Assembly (NCBI GenBank): GCA_040757085.1
Contig: JBFLXJ010000005.1
Location: forward strand, 1 to 59,819
From: Bacillota bacterium
GTDB lineage: Bacteria; Bacillota; Sulfobacillia; JACIYH01
Direction: 5' to 3'
DNA length: 59,819 nt
Made by a program: the position numbers and the translations under genes. Under the pieces are notes generated by a model. The model was not told where the DNA came from, ran no database searches, and saw only the letters and a list, made by a program, of their open reading frames with translations. Positions 25,616 to 33,669 of the stretch are shown here, piece after piece; position 1 is the stretch's first letter; each line of letters starts with the position of its first letter.

Positions 25616-26857
25616 ATGGCCTGGAAACTGACAACCGGTCAACCCGGCCAGAAGGTGTGGCGGGTGAGCGAGATCACCCGCCACATCAAACAGGTGCTGG
25701 AGAGTGAGGCCCCCCTGCGGGATACCTGGGTGCGGGGGGAGATGGCGAATTTCAAGCGGCACTCTCGAGGCCATCTCTATTTTTCCCTGCGGGATGGTGA
25801 AGCCCGCCTGGCCTGTGTCATGTTCTCTTCCCGGGCGATGGACCTGGCATTTGCCCCTGCCAATGGCATGAGCTTGCTCTGCCGGGGGTCGATCGGGGTT
25901 TTCGAGAGAGACGGTGTCTATCAGCTTTACGTGGAGGAGATGCAGCCGGACGGAATAGGCTCTCTCTGGCAGGCCCTGGAGGAATTGCGCCGGCGCCTGG
26001 AGCGGGAGGGCTTGTTCTCGGTGGCTCGCAAGCGTTCCCTCCCCCGCGTGCCGGGGCGGGTGGCGGTGATCACTTCGCCTACGGGGGCGGTCATCCGGGA
26101 TATCGTCAGGGTGGCTACCCGCCGCTTCCCCCGGTTCAACCTGCTGCTCGTGCCGGTGCAGGTGCAGGGCATCGACGCACCGGGCGAGATCGCAGCCGCT
26201 CTCGATCTGGTGAACCGCCACCGGCTGGCCGACGTCATCATCGTCGCGCGCGGGGGTGGGTCCATGGAAGAACTGTGGGCCTTCAACACCGAAGAGGTGG
26301 CCCGGGCCATATACCGCTCGGCCATCCCTGTGGTTTCGGCGGTGGGTCATGAGTCGGACGTCACCATCGCCGACCTGGTGGCCGACGTGCGGGCTGCCAC
26401 CCCGTCCCATGCCGCGGAGATGGTGGTCCCCGATCGCACTCAGCAGGAAGAGATACTGGCCGCGCTGCGGGCTCGCCTGCAACTGGCCCTCCGGGGCCGG
26501 GTTAGCAGGTTAAGACAGCGGCTGGAGGAACTGGCCCGGCGGCCGTGTCTGGCCCGTCCCGCCGACACGGTATGGCAGCGGCGCCAGGCCCTGGACATCC
26601 TGGCCGGCCGGCTGGAGCGGGCCATGGAAAACCACCTCAGGGCCTGGCGCCTGGAGCTGGAGGGTCTAAGCGGGCGGGTGGCTGCTCTGGACCCGAGGGC
26701 GGTTCTTGCCAGGGGTTACGCCATCTGCTACCGCCTGCCCGAGCGACTGGTGGTGGGGAGCGTGGATCAGGTGGCGGTGCGGGATCAGGTGGCGGTGAAA
26801 CTTAAGGACGGGGAGCTGGGATGCCGCGTGGAGACGACGTGGGGGGATGCGCGGTGA
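25616..26857 (+). CDS. xseA: Exodeoxyribonuclease VII large subunit
   Basis: 413 aa. N-terminal OB-fold domain (VSEITRHIKQVLE, VRGEMANFKRHSRGHLYFSLRD), catalytic core with ITSPTGAVIRDI, ARGGGSMEELWAFN and VGHESDVTIADLVAD, then a long coiled-coil. ATG at 25616 chosen; a GTG at 25580 in frame is possible. It overlaps xseB by 4 nt. Confidence 0.95.
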   Translation: MAWKLTTGQPGQKVWRVSEITRHIKQVLESEAPLRDTWVRGEMANFKRHSRGHLYFSLRDGEARLACVMFSSRAMDLAFAPANGMSLLCRGSIGVFERDGVYQLYVEEMQPDGIGSLWQALEELRRRLEREGLFSVARKRSLPRVPGRVAVITSPTGAVIRDIVRVATRRFPRFNLLLVPVQVQGIDAPGEIAAALDLVNRHRLADVIIVARGGGSMEELWAFNTEEVARAIYRSAIPVVSAVGHESDVTIADLVADVRAATPSHAAEMVVPDRTQQEEILAALRARLQLALRGRVSRLRQRLEELARRPCLARPADTVWQRRQALDILAGRLERAMENHLRAWRLELEGLSGRVAALDPRAVLARGYAICYRLPERLVVGSVDQVAVRDQVAVKLKDGELGCRVETTWGDAR

Positions 26858-27159
26858 AGGAGCCTCCCGAACTCACTTTTGAAGAAGCGCTGGCACAGCT
26901 GGAAAGGATCGTACGGGCGCTGGAAGAGGGCAACGCGGGTCTGGAGGAATCCCTGCGCCTGTTCGAGGAGGGGACCCGGCTGCTTTCGCTTTGCCACCGC
27001 CGGTTGGACGAGGCAGAAGGCCGGGTGGCCAAACTGATACGGGGTGAAGATGGTGAGCTTGGCGAAGAGCCCTGGCATGAGGAATTGGGAAGCGTCCCGG
27101 CTGATCGGGGAGTGGCAGGGCCGGGTGGAGGAGCGCCTGGGTCAGCTCCTGCCCGCTGA
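26854..27159 (+). CDS. xseB: Exodeoxyribonuclease VII small subunit, extended C-terminus
   Basis: 101 aa. LTFEEALAQLERIVRALEEGNAGLEESLRLFEEG is split here as a typical XseB helical hairpin. GTG at 26854 with GGGGGGA upstream. Most XseB proteins end near residue 75; here about 25 further low-complexity residues (rich in Gly, Ala and Pro) overlap the ispA reading frame by roughly 80-115 nt, depending on the ispA start. Confidence 0.9.
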   Translation: MKEPPELTFEEALAQLERIVRALEEGNAGLEESLRLFEEGTRLLSLCHRRLDEAEGRVAKLIRGEDGELGEEPWHEELGSVPADRGVAGPGGGAPGSAPAR

Positions 27160-27922
27160 GGATGCAGAGCCTCGGGAGCTCCATGCCGCCATGAGGTACG
27201 CGGTGTTCCCTGGTGGCAAACGGTTGCGGCCTCTGCTGGTGATGGCGGCTGCTCACCTGGCAGGCCGCGCCTATGAGGCGCTGGATGCAGCCTGCGCGGT
27301 GGAACTGGTGCATTCGTATTCCCTGGTCCACGACGACCTGCCCTGCATGGACGACGACGACATGCGCCGGGGGCGGCCTTCCTGCCACCGTGTGTTCGGC
27401 CAGGTGGTGGCCCTCCTGGCGGGGAACGCCCTTCTCTCGCTGGCTTTCCGGGTCCTCACCTCCTATCCGGGAGACCTGGTCCGGGGAGTGGTACGGGAAC
27501 TGGCAGAGGCCTGCGGGTCACTGGGGCTGGCAGGTGGACAGGTGGGCGACCTGTTATGGCGGGCAACCCCGGAGAACTACCTGTTCGTGGCCGATGCCAA
27601 AACGGCCGCCCTTTTCCGGGCCTGTCTGCGCATGGGCGGCCTGGTGGCAGGCGTGCCCGAGGAGACCATGGCGGTGCTGGACAGGTGCGGCCGGCACCTG
27701 GGTCGCGCGTTCCAGATCAGGGACGACCTGGACGACTGGGTCTCCGGGCAGGACGCCGGCGGCATGAACGCGGTGGCGGTGTGGGGCGAAGAGCGCGCCC
27801 GACGGCGTGCCGTGGAGGAAGCGGGCACGCTGTTCAGCATACTGGGGTCGCTGGGGGAAGGGGCGGGCGTACTCGCTCACCTGGTCACGCAGGTGATTCC
27901 CATGCCCGACGCGCCCATTTGA
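27044..27922 (+). CDS. ispA: Polyprenyl (farnesyl/geranylgeranyl) diphosphate synthase
   Basis: 292 aa all-helical prenyltransferase that condenses isopentenyl diphosphate with allylic diphosphates. First aspartate-rich motif is DDLPCMDDDDMRRG (about 97-110); the second is IRDDLDDWVSG. GGKRLRPLL is also typical. The start is uncertain: GTG 27044, ATG 27050 or ATG 27077 all lie inside the xseB frame. The next gene is dxs, in the same isoprenoid pathway, with the OLE RNA between them. The -35 of the RNA promoter overlaps the ispA stop codon. Confidence 0.92.
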   Translation: MKMVSLAKSPGMRNWEASRLIGEWQGRVEERLGQLLPAEDAEPRELHAAMRYAVFPGGKRLRPLLVMAAAHLAGRAYEALDAACAVELVHSYSLVHDDLPCMDDDDMRRGRPSCHRVFGQVVALLAGNALLSLAFRVLTSYPGDLVRGVVRELAEACGSLGLAGGQVGDLLWRATPENYLFVADAKTAALFRACLRMGGLVAGVPEETMAVLDRCGRHLGRAFQIRDDLDDWVSGQDAGGMNAVAVWGEERARRRAVEEAGTLFSILGSLGEGAGVLAHLVTQVIPMPDAPI

Positions 27923-27947
27923 TTGGCTGGGCCCCGCGTGTTATATT
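27919..27947 (+). promoter_or_regulatory. Promoter of the OLE-type RNA
   Basis: TTGATT (27919-27924), 17-nt spacer, TATATT (27942-27947): a good housekeeping-sigma match in a GC-rich genome. Predicted start is about 27954. The -35 overlaps the stop codon of ispA. Confidence 0.65.
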
Positions 27948-27953
27948 GAGAGT

Positions 27954-28545
27954 GCACAACTTTTGCGGCAGGTGGCGCAGTATCCTAGTCGGTGCCCCCA
28001 TCTCTGAAGACGGGCCTAAAAATCCGTCGCGGGCACATCGATGAAGCCCCTGGTTCCGGCTTGTGACGCCCAGTCATGGGTTGGGGCTGGGGGAAAGGGG
28101 AAGGGGCGATCTACAACGGCATGTAGGCGTAGACCCTATCCCCGGGGAGGCCCGGGTGCGCAGATGCCTTCTGCGGCCCGGGGTTAACCTGCATCCGGCT
28201 GGCGGGCTGGGTGCAGTGTAGCCCGCCTTGAGTGGGCGGGGGGATGGCAGGTTCAGCCTCTTGCCGGTGGGCCCGCCGGCACGAGCGGTGCTGCCCGAAA
28301 CTCCGTCTGCAAAAGAGGCTAGGGGATGATGGGTGCTGTCGAGGAAAACTCCTAGGCTGTTTCCACCGGGGAGACCGGGTGGGGATTGCAGTGTGCGCTA
28401 AGTGGTGATCCAGCGCCGTGGTCGGTGACGTCACGGGGCGGGACATAAAGGGAAACCGCCCGGGTGGCGACGCCCGGGTGTCCCGTAGGGAAAGCCTGCT
28501 GGACCTAAGCCACAACCTTTACCCACCCGGTTGCCACCTGCCCCC
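27954..28545 (+). ncRNA. ole: OLE RNA (ornate, large, extremophilic), by context
   Basis: About 600 nt between ispA and dxs contain no credible ORF but many stable hairpins. Examples are TGCCGG/CCGGCA and GCCCGCC/GGGCGG stems around 28220-28295, a CCACC..GGTGG stem near 28360-28380, and a GGGACA/TGTCCC arm near 28440-28485 enclosing CCCGGG/CCCGGG. OLE RNA is known to be about 600 nt and to lie among nusB-folD-xseA-xseB-ispA and dxs-argR-recN genes of anaerobic and extremophilic Bacillota, which is exactly this neighbourhood. In known systems it binds the membrane protein OapA. No OapA gene is adjacent here. Ends are approximate; the assignment rests on context, size and structure rather than on an alignment. 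Confidence 0.82.
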
Positions 28546-28572
28546 TCTGTATTATTGCCCAGGGGGAGGGGC

Positions 28573-30468
28573 GTGGGCGGGACCGTGGGGCTGGAAAAGA
28601 TAAGGGGTCCCCAGGATCTGAAGAGTTTGAGCGTGCCGGAACTGGAGGGCCTGGCCGCGGAGCTGAGGCGTCTCATCACCGAGGTGACCTCCCGCACCGG
28701 CGGACACGTGGGCCCCAGCCTGGGGGCAGTAGAATTGGCTCTGGCCGTTCATTCCGTTTTCTCCAGTCCCCGCGATGTCATCATCTGGGACGTGGGTCAC
28801 CAAGCCTATGCCCACAAGATACTCACCGGCCGCCGGGAGGTATTTTCCTCCCTGCGACAGAAGGGGGGCATCTCGGGCTTCCCCGACCGTGATGAGTCGA
28901 AACACGATCACTTCGGTACCGGTCATGCTTCCACGTCCATATCGGCAGCCCTGGGATTTGCGAAAGCCCGCGACTTGAGCGGTGAACCCCGGCAGGTAGT
29001 AGCAATCCTGGGAGACGGGGCCCTCACGGGCGGCATGGCTTACGAGGCCATGAACCACGCCGGCCAGGATGGAACTCACCTCATCGTGATTTTGAACGAC
29101 AACTCGCTTTCTATCTCTCCCAACGTGGGGGCGATGGCCCGCTACCTGGCCAGATTGCGCTCGGCGGCCGCTTACCGCGGAGCCAAAGCCAGAATCAAAA
29201 AGATCCTGGAACGGGTGGGGCCGGTTGACCTGATCGCGGCGCTTGAGCGCATCAAAGGCAGCATCAAGTACCTGCTGTTGCCGGGCGTATTCTTCGAAAC
29301 CCTGGGGTTCACCTACCTGGGTCCGGTGGACGGGCACGACATCGCCGCCCTTCAGCAGGTGCTGCGGCAGGCTCGCCAGCTCGACGGGCCGGTGCTGGTC
29401 CATGCCGTTACCCGTAAGGGCCGCGGGTACGGGCCGGCAGAAGCGGAACCCAGCCTGTTCCACGGGCCCGGGCCCTATGACCTGGAGACGGGGCAGATCA
29501 GGGCAGGGAGCGGTACCACCTGGAGCCAGGCATTTGGCACCATCGCCTGCGAACTGGCCCACAAGGACCCCCGTGCGGTGGCTATCACCGCCGCGATGCG
29601 GGACGGTACCGGGCTGGCCGAGTTTGCCCGGCGTTTCCCCGACAGGTTTTTCGATGTGGGGATTGCCGAACCTCACGCTGTTACGTTTGCCGCCGGCCTG
29701 GCCGCCGCGGGCATGCGTCCCCTGGTGGCTATCTATTCCACCTTCCTGCAGCGGGCCTACGATCAGCTGGTGCACGATGTGGCTCGGCAACGTCTCCCCG
29801 TGATATTCTGCCTGGACCGGGCCGGGGTGGTGGGTGAAGACGGCGCCACCCACCAGGGCCTGTTCGACCTGGCCTACCTGCGCCACATTCCCGGCATGAC
29901 CGTGGCCTGTCCCCGGGACGTACCCGACCTCAAGGCGCTTTTGCAACTGGGGCTGCAACTGGATGGCCCTCTGGCCGTGCGCTACCCCCGTGCAGTCACC
30001 CCGCCACCGCTGGGAAGTCCGGAGCGGCGCATCCCCGCTCCTGGCCGGGGAGAAGTGTTGCGGACGGGCAGCGATGTTCTCCTGCTGGCGGTGGGCACCA
30101 TGGTGGAGGTGGCCCTGGGGGCAGCCCGCTTGCTCGAAAGGGAAGGCATCCGGGCCGCGGTCATCGACGCCCGCTTCGTGAAGCCGCTGGACGAGTCCCT
30201 GGTGCTGGGTTGGGCCGGTCGCACCGGGCACGTGGTCACCGTGGAAGAGCACGCCTGCCAGGGAGGGTTCGGAAGCGCCGTGCTGGAAGCGCTGGCCCGG
30301 GCCGGGCTGCACGTAGCGGTGAGGGTGCTGGGTATCCCGGACGAGTACGTGCCCCATGGCACCCGGGCGGAGTGGCTTGAGCATTACGGGCTCACTCCGG
30401 CGGGCGTGGCGGCCGCGGCACGGGGGCTGGTTTCTCACCGCCAGGCTGCGGCAGGCGGGGAAGCCTGA
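28573..30468 (+). CDS. dxs: 1-deoxy-D-xylulose-5-phosphate synthase
   Basis: 631 aa thiamine diphosphate enzyme that starts the MEP isoprenoid pathway from pyruvate and glyceraldehyde 3-phosphate. It has ThDP-binding GDGALTGGMAYEAMNHAG with NDN, the pyrimidine domain with DVGIAEPHAVTFAAGLA and a C-terminal transketolase domain. GTG 28573 is tentative (GGGGAGG a few nt upstream); GTG 28585 would also give a normal N-terminus. Paired functionally with ispA upstream of the OLE RNA. Confidence 0.95.
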   Translation: MGGTVGLEKIRGPQDLKSLSVPELEGLAAELRRLITEVTSRTGGHVGPSLGAVELALAVHSVFSSPRDVIIWDVGHQAYAHKILTGRREVFSSLRQKGGISGFPDRDESKHDHFGTGHASTSISAALGFAKARDLSGEPRQVVAILGDGALTGGMAYEAMNHAGQDGTHLIVILNDNSLSISPNVGAMARYLARLRSAAAYRGAKARIKKILERVGPVDLIAALERIKGSIKYLLLPGVFFETLGFTYLGPVDGHDIAALQQVLRQARQLDGPVLVHAVTRKGRGYGPAEAEPSLFHGPGPYDLETGQIRAGSGTTWSQAFGTIACELAHKDPRAVAITAAMRDGTGLAEFARRFPDRFFDVGIAEPHAVTFAAGLAAAGMRPLVAIYSTFLQRAYDQLVHDVARQRLPVIFCLDRAGVVGEDGATHQGLFDLAYLRHIPGMTVACPRDVPDLKALLQLGLQLDGPLAVRYPRAVTPPPLGSPERRIPAPGRGEVLRTGSDVLLLAVGTMVEVALGAARLLEREGIRAAVIDARFVKPLDESLVLGWAGRTGHVVTVEEHACQGGFGSAVLEALARAGLHVAVRVLGIPDEYVPHGTRAEWLEHYGLTPAGVAAAARGLVSHRQAAAGGEA

Positions 30469-30469
30469 A

Positions 30470-31402
30470 GTGCGCAGGGCAGGTATTTACCCAAACCTGG
30501 ATAAGCCGGGCGCCCTCGAGGTGACGGGTCGCCTGGTTAAGTGGCTGGAAGACCGGAGTGTCGGGGTCTTACTCCCCCAGGAGGTGGCACTTCTGCTGGG
30601 TCGGCCGGAGCTGGGCGGAGAAGTGCCGGCCTGGGCCAAAGAAGCGGAATTCTTGATCGTCCTGGGTGGGGACGGTACTCTGCTGCAGGCGGCGCGCGCG
30701 GTGGCCCAGGCGGAAACCCCGATTCTGGGCGTCAACCTGGGGCACCTGGGATTCCTCACGGAGGTGGAAGTACCCCAGTTGTGGGAGGTGCTCCCCCGCA
30801 TCTTGGCCGGCGACTTCGAGGTGGAAGAGCGCATGATGCTCGAGACCCGGGTCTTGCGCTCGGGCCGGGAAGAAGCCCGCTTTTTGGCCCTCAACGAGGT
30901 GGTCGTATCCAAGGGGGTATTCGCCCGCCTTATCCAGCTCGAGCTTCTCGTCGGGGGCCGCCCCGTGGAAGAGTACTGGTCGGACGGCCTGATCATTGCC
31001 ACCCCCACGGGTTCTACGGCTTACTCCCTTTCTGCAGGCGGTCCCATCGTGAGCCCCCAGTTGGAAGTGCTCATCATAACGCCCATCTGCCCCCACACCC
31101 TCTACTCCCGGTCCCTGGTCATATCCCAGCGCGAGCAGGTGCGCGTGAGGGTATGGGCCAACCACCGCGAGCTGGCGCTGACCATCGACGGGCAGCGGGG
31201 TTACCGGCTGGAACCCGGCGACGAACTGGAGGTCAGCAAGGCGTCGGAAACAGCCCGTCTTATCAGGCAGAGAGGCTGGAGCTTTTACGAAGTATTGCGG
31301 CGCAAGTTGAAGGAAGGGCCTAAAGGGGACGTGGGCGAGCAGGAAATGACGAAAAAGAGAAGAAGTAATAGTCGGACCGGCTGGGGTGGGAGGGAGGCAT
31401 GA
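30470..31402 (+). CDS. nadK: NAD kinase
   Basis: 310 aa. Phosphorylates NAD to NADP. GGDGT at residues 66-70 within IVLGGDGTLLQAAR, then NLGHLGFLTE, and the conserved ATPTGSTAYSLSAGGPI. GTG at 30470 lies 1 nt after the dxs stop. The last ~25 residues are charged and variable; the stop overlaps argR by 4 nt. Confidence 0.95.
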   Translation: MRRAGIYPNLDKPGALEVTGRLVKWLEDRSVGVLLPQEVALLLGRPELGGEVPAWAKEAEFLIVLGGDGTLLQAARAVAQAETPILGVNLGHLGFLTEVEVPQLWEVLPRILAGDFEVEERMMLETRVLRSGREEARFLALNEVVVSKGVFARLIQLELLVGGRPVEEYWSDGLIIATPTGSTAYSLSAGGPIVSPQLEVLIITPICPHTLYSRSLVISQREQVRVRVWANHRELALTIDGQRGYRLEPGDELEVSKASETARLIRQRGWSFYEVLRRKLKEGPKGDVGEQEMTKKRRSNSRTGWGGREA

Positions 31403-31851
31403 AGGCCCGACGCCAGATGAAAATCCTGGAGATCATCCGGGAGCGCCCGGTGGAGACCCAGGAGGAACTCGCCCAGGAGTTGCGCAAGCTCGGTATGCCC
31501 GTGACCCAGGCTACCGTCTCCCGAGACATCAAGGACCTCAACCTGGTCAAGGTGCCCACGGGGGACGGCCGCCAGCGTTACGCCCTTCCCCAGGAGCAGG
31601 TGATGAGCGGGTACACCGACAGGTTGCGGCGCGTCCTGCGCGATAGCGTACTGAGCCTGGATGTATCGGAGAACCTGATCGTGGTGAAGTGCCTGAGCGG
31701 GGCGGCGCCGGCGGTGGGTGAAGCCCTGGACAACCTGCGCTGGCAGGAGATAGTGGGTACGGTGGCCGGGGACAACACGGTGCTGGTGGTGGTACGGGGA
31801 CGGGAGCGGGCACAGACGGTGATGGAACGGATGCGGCAACTCATCGAGTAG
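31399..31851 (+). CDS. argR: Arginine repressor ArgR/AhrC
   Basis: 150 aa. N-terminal winged helix (KILEIIRERPVETQEELA, ATVSRDIKDLNLVKV) and C-terminal hexamerisation/arginine-binding domain (LVVVRGRERAQTVMER). Represses arginine synthesis and activates catabolism in Bacillota. Conserved nadK-argR-recN order. Confidence 0.95.
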   Translation: MKARRQMKILEIIRERPVETQEELAQELRKLGMPVTQATVSRDIKDLNLVKVPTGDGRQRYALPQEQVMSGYTDRLRRVLRDSVLSLDVSENLIVVKCLSGAAPAVGEALDNLRWQEIVGTVAGDNTVLVVVRGRERAQTVMERMRQLIE

Positions 31852-31859
31852 GGGGACCC

Positions 31860-33578
31860 TTGGTGCTCAGGGAGCTGTACATAGAGAACCTGGCTATCAT
31901 AGGCCGGGTCCGGCTGAGTCTGGACGCCGGCCTCAATGTGCTCACGGGGGAGACTGGAGCCGGCAAATCCATCGTCATCGACGCCCTGGAACTGGCGCTG
32001 GGAGGGCGGGCTTCCCCCGACCTCGTCCGTACCGGGGAAGACCGCCTGCTGGTGGAGGCTCTCTTCGAGGTAGATGCCGATCACTATCCCCGGGCGGCGG
32101 CGGCGTTGAAGGAAATGGGATGGGCGGCGGGAGAACTGGTGCTCAGCCGGGAGGTGCAGCGCACGGGGCGCTCCCTCTGCCGGATCAACGGTCGTCCGGC
32201 CACGGTCGCCATGGTGCGGGCGCTCACCCGCTACCTGGTAGAACTCCATGGCCAGCACGAGCATCAACTTTTGCTCGATCGTTCCAGCCACCTGGGTTTT
32301 CTGGACGGCTTCGCCGGGCTGGATCAGTTACGCCGGGAGATGGAAGAGACTTACCGCGGGTGGCTTAAGATCAGGGGTGATCTGGAGCACCTCCGTTCTT
32401 CGGCCCGGGAGAGGGCCCGCCGCCTGGACCTGCTGGAGTTCCAGATCCGGGAGATCGATGCCGCCCGGTTGCGGGTGGGCGAAGATGAGGAACTGGTGCG
32501 GGAGCGTCAGATCCTGGTAGCCGCCGAAAAGCTGGTCGCCAGTGCGCGGCAGGTATACGAACTGCTTTACGGAGGGACGGAGGGAACCGTACACGACCGT
32601 CTGGCCGAGGCTGCCTCATTGCTGGGGGAAGCCTGCCGTGTTGACGAGGGCCTGCGTCCGCTGGCAGCGCAGGTGGAAGACCTCTTGACGGCCGTCGATG
32701 AGGTATCCCGCGAGGTGGCCGCTTATGCCGACCGGGTGGAGGGAGATCCTGCCCGTCTGGCCCAGGTGGAGGCTCGCCTCGCCATCATAGATGCGTTGAA
32801 GCGAAAGTATGCCGATACGGTGGCCGGGATCCTGGCGTTTCGCGACGAAGCCGCCCGGGAGAGAGATGTGCTCCTCCACGGGGAAGAATCGGCTCAGGAA
32901 CTGGAGAAGGAACTGGCCCGGGTGGAAACCCGCCTGGTGGGGCTGGCCCAGCAAGTTTCATCTTTGCGTTCCCAGGCAGCCTCCCGTCTGGCCGAACGGG
33001 TGACCGGCGAACTGGGGGAGCTGGCCATGGGTTCTGCCCAGTTCCTGGTGGCGGTATCCCAGCGGGAGGATCCCGCAGGGCTCCCCTGCGGTGGGCGGCG
33101 GCTGGCCATGGGACCTCACGGCATGGACCAGGTTGAGTTTCTCTTTTCTGCCAACCCCGGTGAACCACCCCGGCCGCTGGAAAAGGTGGCCTCGGGGGGA
33201 GAACTGGCCCGGGTGATGCTGGCCTTAAAGACAGTGCTGGCCGACCTGGACGGCATACCCACCCTGGTTTTCGACGAGGTGGACGCCGGTATCGGGGGGC
33301 AGACGGCCCACGTGCTGGGGGCCAAGCTGGCCCGAGTGGCCCGTCACCGCCAGGTGGTGGTGGTTACCCACCTGGCCCCGGTAGCGGCATTTGCCCGTCA
33401 CCATCTTGTCGTGCAAAAAACCGTAAGTGGCGCGCGCACGGACGTCGAAGTGACCGTGCTGGCAAGAGAAGAACAGCGATTGCAGGAACTGGCCCGCATG
33501 CTGGGAGGAGCCCAGGTCACCAGGGAAGCCCTGGAGCACGCCCGCCGCCTGCGCCAGGAAGCGGCCCCGCAGGCATAA
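31860..33578 (+). CDS. recN: DNA repair protein RecN
   Basis: 572 aa SMC-like ATPase acting at double-strand breaks. Walker A GETGAGKS at residues 30-37; ABC signature ASGGELARVMLALK; Walker B TLVFDEVDAGIGG near the C-terminus; a long coiled coil between. TTG (31860) or GTG (31863) start. Confidence 0.96.
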   Translation: MVLRELYIENLAIIGRVRLSLDAGLNVLTGETGAGKSIVIDALELALGGRASPDLVRTGEDRLLVEALFEVDADHYPRAAAALKEMGWAAGELVLSREVQRTGRSLCRINGRPATVAMVRALTRYLVELHGQHEHQLLLDRSSHLGFLDGFAGLDQLRREMEETYRGWLKIRGDLEHLRSSARERARRLDLLEFQIREIDAARLRVGEDEELVRERQILVAAEKLVASARQVYELLYGGTEGTVHDRLAEAASLLGEACRVDEGLRPLAAQVEDLLTAVDEVSREVAAYADRVEGDPARLAQVEARLAIIDALKRKYADTVAGILAFRDEAARERDVLLHGEESAQELEKELARVETRLVGLAQQVSSLRSQAASRLAERVTGELGELAMGSAQFLVAVSQREDPAGLPCGGRRLAMGPHGMDQVEFLFSANPGEPPRPLEKVASGGELARVMLALKTVLADLDGIPTLVFDEVDAGIGGQTAHVLGAKLARVARHRQVVVVTHLAPVAAFARHHLVVQKTVSGARTDVEVTVLAREEQRLQELARMLGGAQVTREALEHARRLRQEAAPQA

Positions 33579-33585
33579 GCTGTCT

Positions 33586-33615
33586 TCATATGTACGTGTC
33601 GACGCGGCAACCTTA
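33586..33615 (+). promoter_or_regulatory. Candidate sigma-F/sigma-G promoter of spoIVB
   Basis: TCATA (33586-33590), 15-nt spacer, GGCAACCTTA (33606-33615). Two positions differ from the forespore consensus. It lies about 55 nt before the chosen spoIVB start; spoIVB is a forespore gene in B. subtilis. Confidence 0.4.
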
Positions 33616-33669
33616 AGCCGGACCAAACCCGCTTCCAAGCGGAATTTGACAGTTCCGGAGGTTGCTGTC

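Noticed and set aside
28111-28560. Protein-coding potential of the ispA-dxs spacer
   Set aside because: The short frames on either strand lack ribosome binding sites and protein-like composition. The inverted repeats and genomic position fit a structured RNA instead.
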